Assembly (NCBI GenBank): GCA_016176555.1
Contig: JACOWY010000024.1
Location: 1 to 34,962 of the forward strand
Length of the DNA: 34,962 bases
From: Candidatus Chisholmbacteria bacterium
GTDB lineage: Bacteria > Patescibacteriota > Microgenomatia > UBA1400 > JACOWY01
Direction of reading: 5' to 3'
Every line of letters starts with the position of its first letter. Within the stretch, counting starts at the first letter, position 1. A program made the position numbers and the translations under genes. The notes below the pieces were generated by a model that saw nothing but the letters and a program-made list of their open reading frames with translations, had not been told where the DNA came from and searched no databases. Shown piece after piece: positions 33,014 through 34,962 of this stretch.

Positions 33014-33285
33014 GTGTATATTCTGACTAATCGGTACAATACGGTATTCTATGTTGGTGTTACGAACGATTTGGTTAGGCGGATTTGGCAACATAAAGAT
33101 GGTTCTGTTAAGGGATTTACAGTAAGTATAAGTTGACTAGACTTATTTACTACGAAGTATTTAACGATATAAAAGAGGCTATTGCGCGAGAGAAATACAT
33201 TAAGGGCAAGAAGAGAGATTACAAATTGAAGTTAGTTGACAGCATGAATCCAAGCTGGGTGGATCTTTATAATACCCTAATCTAG
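33014..33285 (+). pseudogene. GIY-YIG nuclease family gene, frameshifted near 33118-33135
   Basis: VYILTNRYNTVFYVGVTNDLVRRIWQHKDGSVKGFT // KYKLTRLIYYEVFNDIKEAIAREKYIKGKKRDYKLKLVDSMNPSWVDLYNTLI*. Confidence 0.85.
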
Positions 33286-33287
33286 GA

Positions 33288-33360
33288 GCGTGAGATCCTT
33301 CTGCTTCGCTGCGCTCAGCATCAGGATGACAATGCTCCGCTCAGGATGACAATAAGATTA
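33288..33360. repeat. CTTCGCTGCGCTCAGCATCAGGATGACA dispersed repeat copies
   Basis: gagatccttctgcttcgctgcgctcagcatcaggatgacaatgctccgctcaggatgacaa. Confidence 0.7.
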
Positions 33361-33387
33361 GTTAAGATGACAGGTTGAGGAAACATT

Positions 33388-34698
33388 ATGGTGTCACTGG
33401 TAAAACATGATATCAAGGATGTGAAACTGGCTCCCCAGGGCAAAAAACGGATTGAGTGGGCAGCTTTGGAAATGCCGGTCATCGCAGAGATTGGAAAACG
33501 TTTTGCCAGAGAGAAACCGCTCAAAGGGAAGATGCTCGCAGCATGTTTGCATGTGACGGCAGAGACAGCTAACTTGGTGCGGGTGCTTAAAGCAGGTGGG
33601 GCGACAGTAGTGGTGTGTGCCTCAAATCCCCTTTCGACTCAAGATGATGTGGCGGCGAGTTTGGTGAGTAATTTTGGAGTGGCCACTTTTGCTATCAAGG
33701 GTGAAGATAATGTGACGTATTATCGACATTTAAATCAGGCGTTGGATTTTAAGCCGCAGCTGACTATGGATGATGGAGCTGACCTCGTCGCTAGACTGCA
33801 TCAAATTTTGAAAAGGTCGAACCCTTCAAAGCAGCGGAAGGGTTCGACCTTAATAAAAAAAGGATGGGAATTCTACGGTAGCAGTGAAGAGACGACTACG
33901 GGGGTTATCAGGCTCAGGGCCTTGGAAAGAGAAGGCAGGCTTCAATTTCCGGTGATGGCGGCTAATGATAGTGCGACCAAGCACCTGTTTGACAATCGCT
34001 ATGGCACGGGGCAATCGACCATTGATGGGATAATGCGGGCCACCAATGTGCTACTCGCGGGTAAGACTTTTGTGGTAGTAGGGTACGGCTACTGCGGCCG
34101 GGGGGTGGCGATGCGAGCAGAAGGGATGGGAGCCAATGTAGTGGTGGTGGAAGCGGAGGCGGTGCGGGCTTTGGAAGCGGCGATGGATGGCTACCGGGTG
34201 ATGACGATGAAAGCAGCGGCTGCGGTGGCTGATATCGTAGTGACGGTGACGGGCGATAAGCGGGCGGTGTCTCTCTCGGATATGAAACTGATGAAAGATG
34301 GCGTGATTTTGGCTAACAGCGGGCACTTTGACGTGGAGATCGATGTGGCGGGTTTGCAAAAGCAAGCACGAAAAGCGAGGAAAGTGCGGGAGTTTGTGAC
34401 CGAATACGTGTTGAGCCCGGGGAAACGGATTTACCTTTTGGCTGAGGGGAGACTCGTCAATCTCTCGGTGGCAGAAGGGCATCCCCCAGCGGTGATGGAC
34501 ATGAGTTTTGCCAACCAAGCTTTGGCCGCTGAGTATTTAGTCAAAAACCAGGGAAAATTGGAGAAGAAAGTGTACGTGTTGCCCAAAGAAATTGACACAA
34601 TGGTGGCGAGTTTGAAGTTAAAGTCGATGGGGATGGGAGTACAGCAGTTGACGCGAGAGCAGAAGAAGTATTTGACGAGCTGGGAAGAGGGAACCTAG
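33388..34698 (+). CDS. ahcY: S-adenosylhomocysteinase
   Basis: CLHVTAETANLVRVLKAGGA, SNPLSTQDDVAASL, EETTTGVIRL, GYGYCGRGVAMRAEGMGA, NSGHFDVEID. Confidence 0.95.
   Translation: MVSLVKHDIKDVKLAPQGKKRIEWAALEMPVIAEIGKRFAREKPLKGKMLAACLHVTAETANLVRVLKAGGATVVVCASNPLSTQDDVAASLVSNFGVATFAIKGEDNVTYYRHLNQALDFKPQLTMDDGADLVARLHQILKRSNPSKQRKGSTLIKKGWEFYGSSEETTTGVIRLRALEREGRLQFPVMAANDSATKHLFDNRYGTGQSTIDGIMRATNVLLAGKTFVVVGYGYCGRGVAMRAEGMGANVVVVEAEAVRALEAAMDGYRVMTMKAAAAVADIVVTVTGDKRAVSLSDMKLMKDGVILANSGHFDVEIDVAGLQKQARKARKVREFVTEYVLSPGKRIYLLAEGRLVNLSVAEGHPPAVMDMSFANQALAAEYLVKNQGKLEKKVYVLPKEIDTMVASLKLKSMGMGVQQLTREQKKYLTSWEEGT
33813..33851. repeat. Perfect 15-bp inverted repeat inside ahcY (AAGGTCGAACCCTTC-N9-GAAGGGTTCGACCTT)
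   Basis: Encodes RSNPSKQRKGSTL, an insertion before EETTTGVIRL. Confidence 0.9.
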
Positions 34699-34738
34699 AA
34701 AATTTTCAATTTTCAAATCCCAATTTTCAAACGAGGGG

Positions 34739-34767
34739 TTGACAGGGATTTTTTGAGTGGCTACACT
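34739..34767 (+). promoter_or_regulatory. Predicted promoter TTGACA-N17-TACACT for the riboswitch transcript
   Basis: -35 at 34739-34744, -10-like at 34762-34767. Confidence 0.6.
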
Positions 34768-34784
34768 AGGGAAGTTAACAATTT

Positions 34785-34920
34785 ATAGATCAAGAGTGGT
34801 GAGTAGGGAACTGGCCCGTTGACTCATCCAGCAACCGACCTCGGTTATCGGGACACGGTGCTTCAGCCAGCCCTGACTGCGTAGGCAAGTCCGAAGGGAA
34901 CGATAGGGCGTCACTAACCG
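34785..34920 (+). promoter_or_regulatory. SAM-I-clan (SAM-I/SAM-IV-like) riboswitch
   Basis: atcaagagtggtgagtagggaactggcccgttgactcatccagcaacc...acggtgcttcagccagccc...gaacgataggg. Confidence 0.8.
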
Positions 34921-34941
34921 TGATGGCAAACTATTATTCAT

Positions 34942-34962
34942 ACCTCCTTCGGGAGGTTTTTT
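34942..34962 (+). terminator. Rho-independent terminator ACCTCC-TTCG-GGAGGT-TTTTTT, likely the riboswitch expression platform
   Basis: Perfect stem, UUCG tetraloop, T-tract at window end. Confidence 0.85.

Noticed and set aside
240-34518. Many antisense or overlapping ORFs in the track (e.g. 240-632 -, 7088-7969 -, 16758-17213 -)
   Set aside because: They lie opposite well-supported genes, have low-complexity or arginine/proline-rich translations, and show no recognisable domains.
1-34962. UGA recoding (code 25) as in some CPR lineages
   Set aside because: Genes such as frr end at TGA and no in-frame TGA at conserved Gly positions was noticed.

Overview
This ~35 kb, + strand dominated window looks like a Patescibacteria/CPR genome (Microgenomates-like; inferred from compact gene content and small housekeeping proteins, not proven). 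Recognisable genes are topA, dcd, purB, purA, tmk, guaA, a purine nucleoside phosphorylase, glyA, folD, rpsB, tsf, frr, rseP, proS, a HIT protein, rpsU, ybeY, dnaX, ybaB, a PfkB sugar/nucleoside kinase and ahcY, plus several phosphoribosyltransferase, P-loop kinase and HD-domain genes. The window ends in a SAM-I-clan riboswitch with its own promoter and a terminator. The strongest unexplained signal is at the repeat level. A 9-bp-period tandem repeat (consensus GTACAAGAA / GTACGGAAA / GTATCRGAA) occurs at seven or more loci. It lies in intergenic DNA and inside topA (twice), rseP, dnaX and rpsB, is read in different frames in different genes, and has no stop codon in any frame. Other short-period repeat families and self-complementary palindromes (CACTCCGGGAGTG, CACCTCCCAGGTG, GTCATTCTGAG) are also dispersed here, together with a RAYT-like Y1 transposase gene and a degenerate remnant of its 3' end. 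Other notable items: a receiver domain that reads as circularly permuted, a dnaX with an apparent internal deletion plus frameshift, a 5' mini-duplication of ybaB forming an upstream ORF, a rpsU leader with mutually exclusive stems, a promoter-hairpin-terminator leader upstream of a PRTase gene, an IS200/IS605-like multi-hairpin end next to a frameshifted GIY-YIG gene, and a degenerate 5' duplicate of a PRTase gene.
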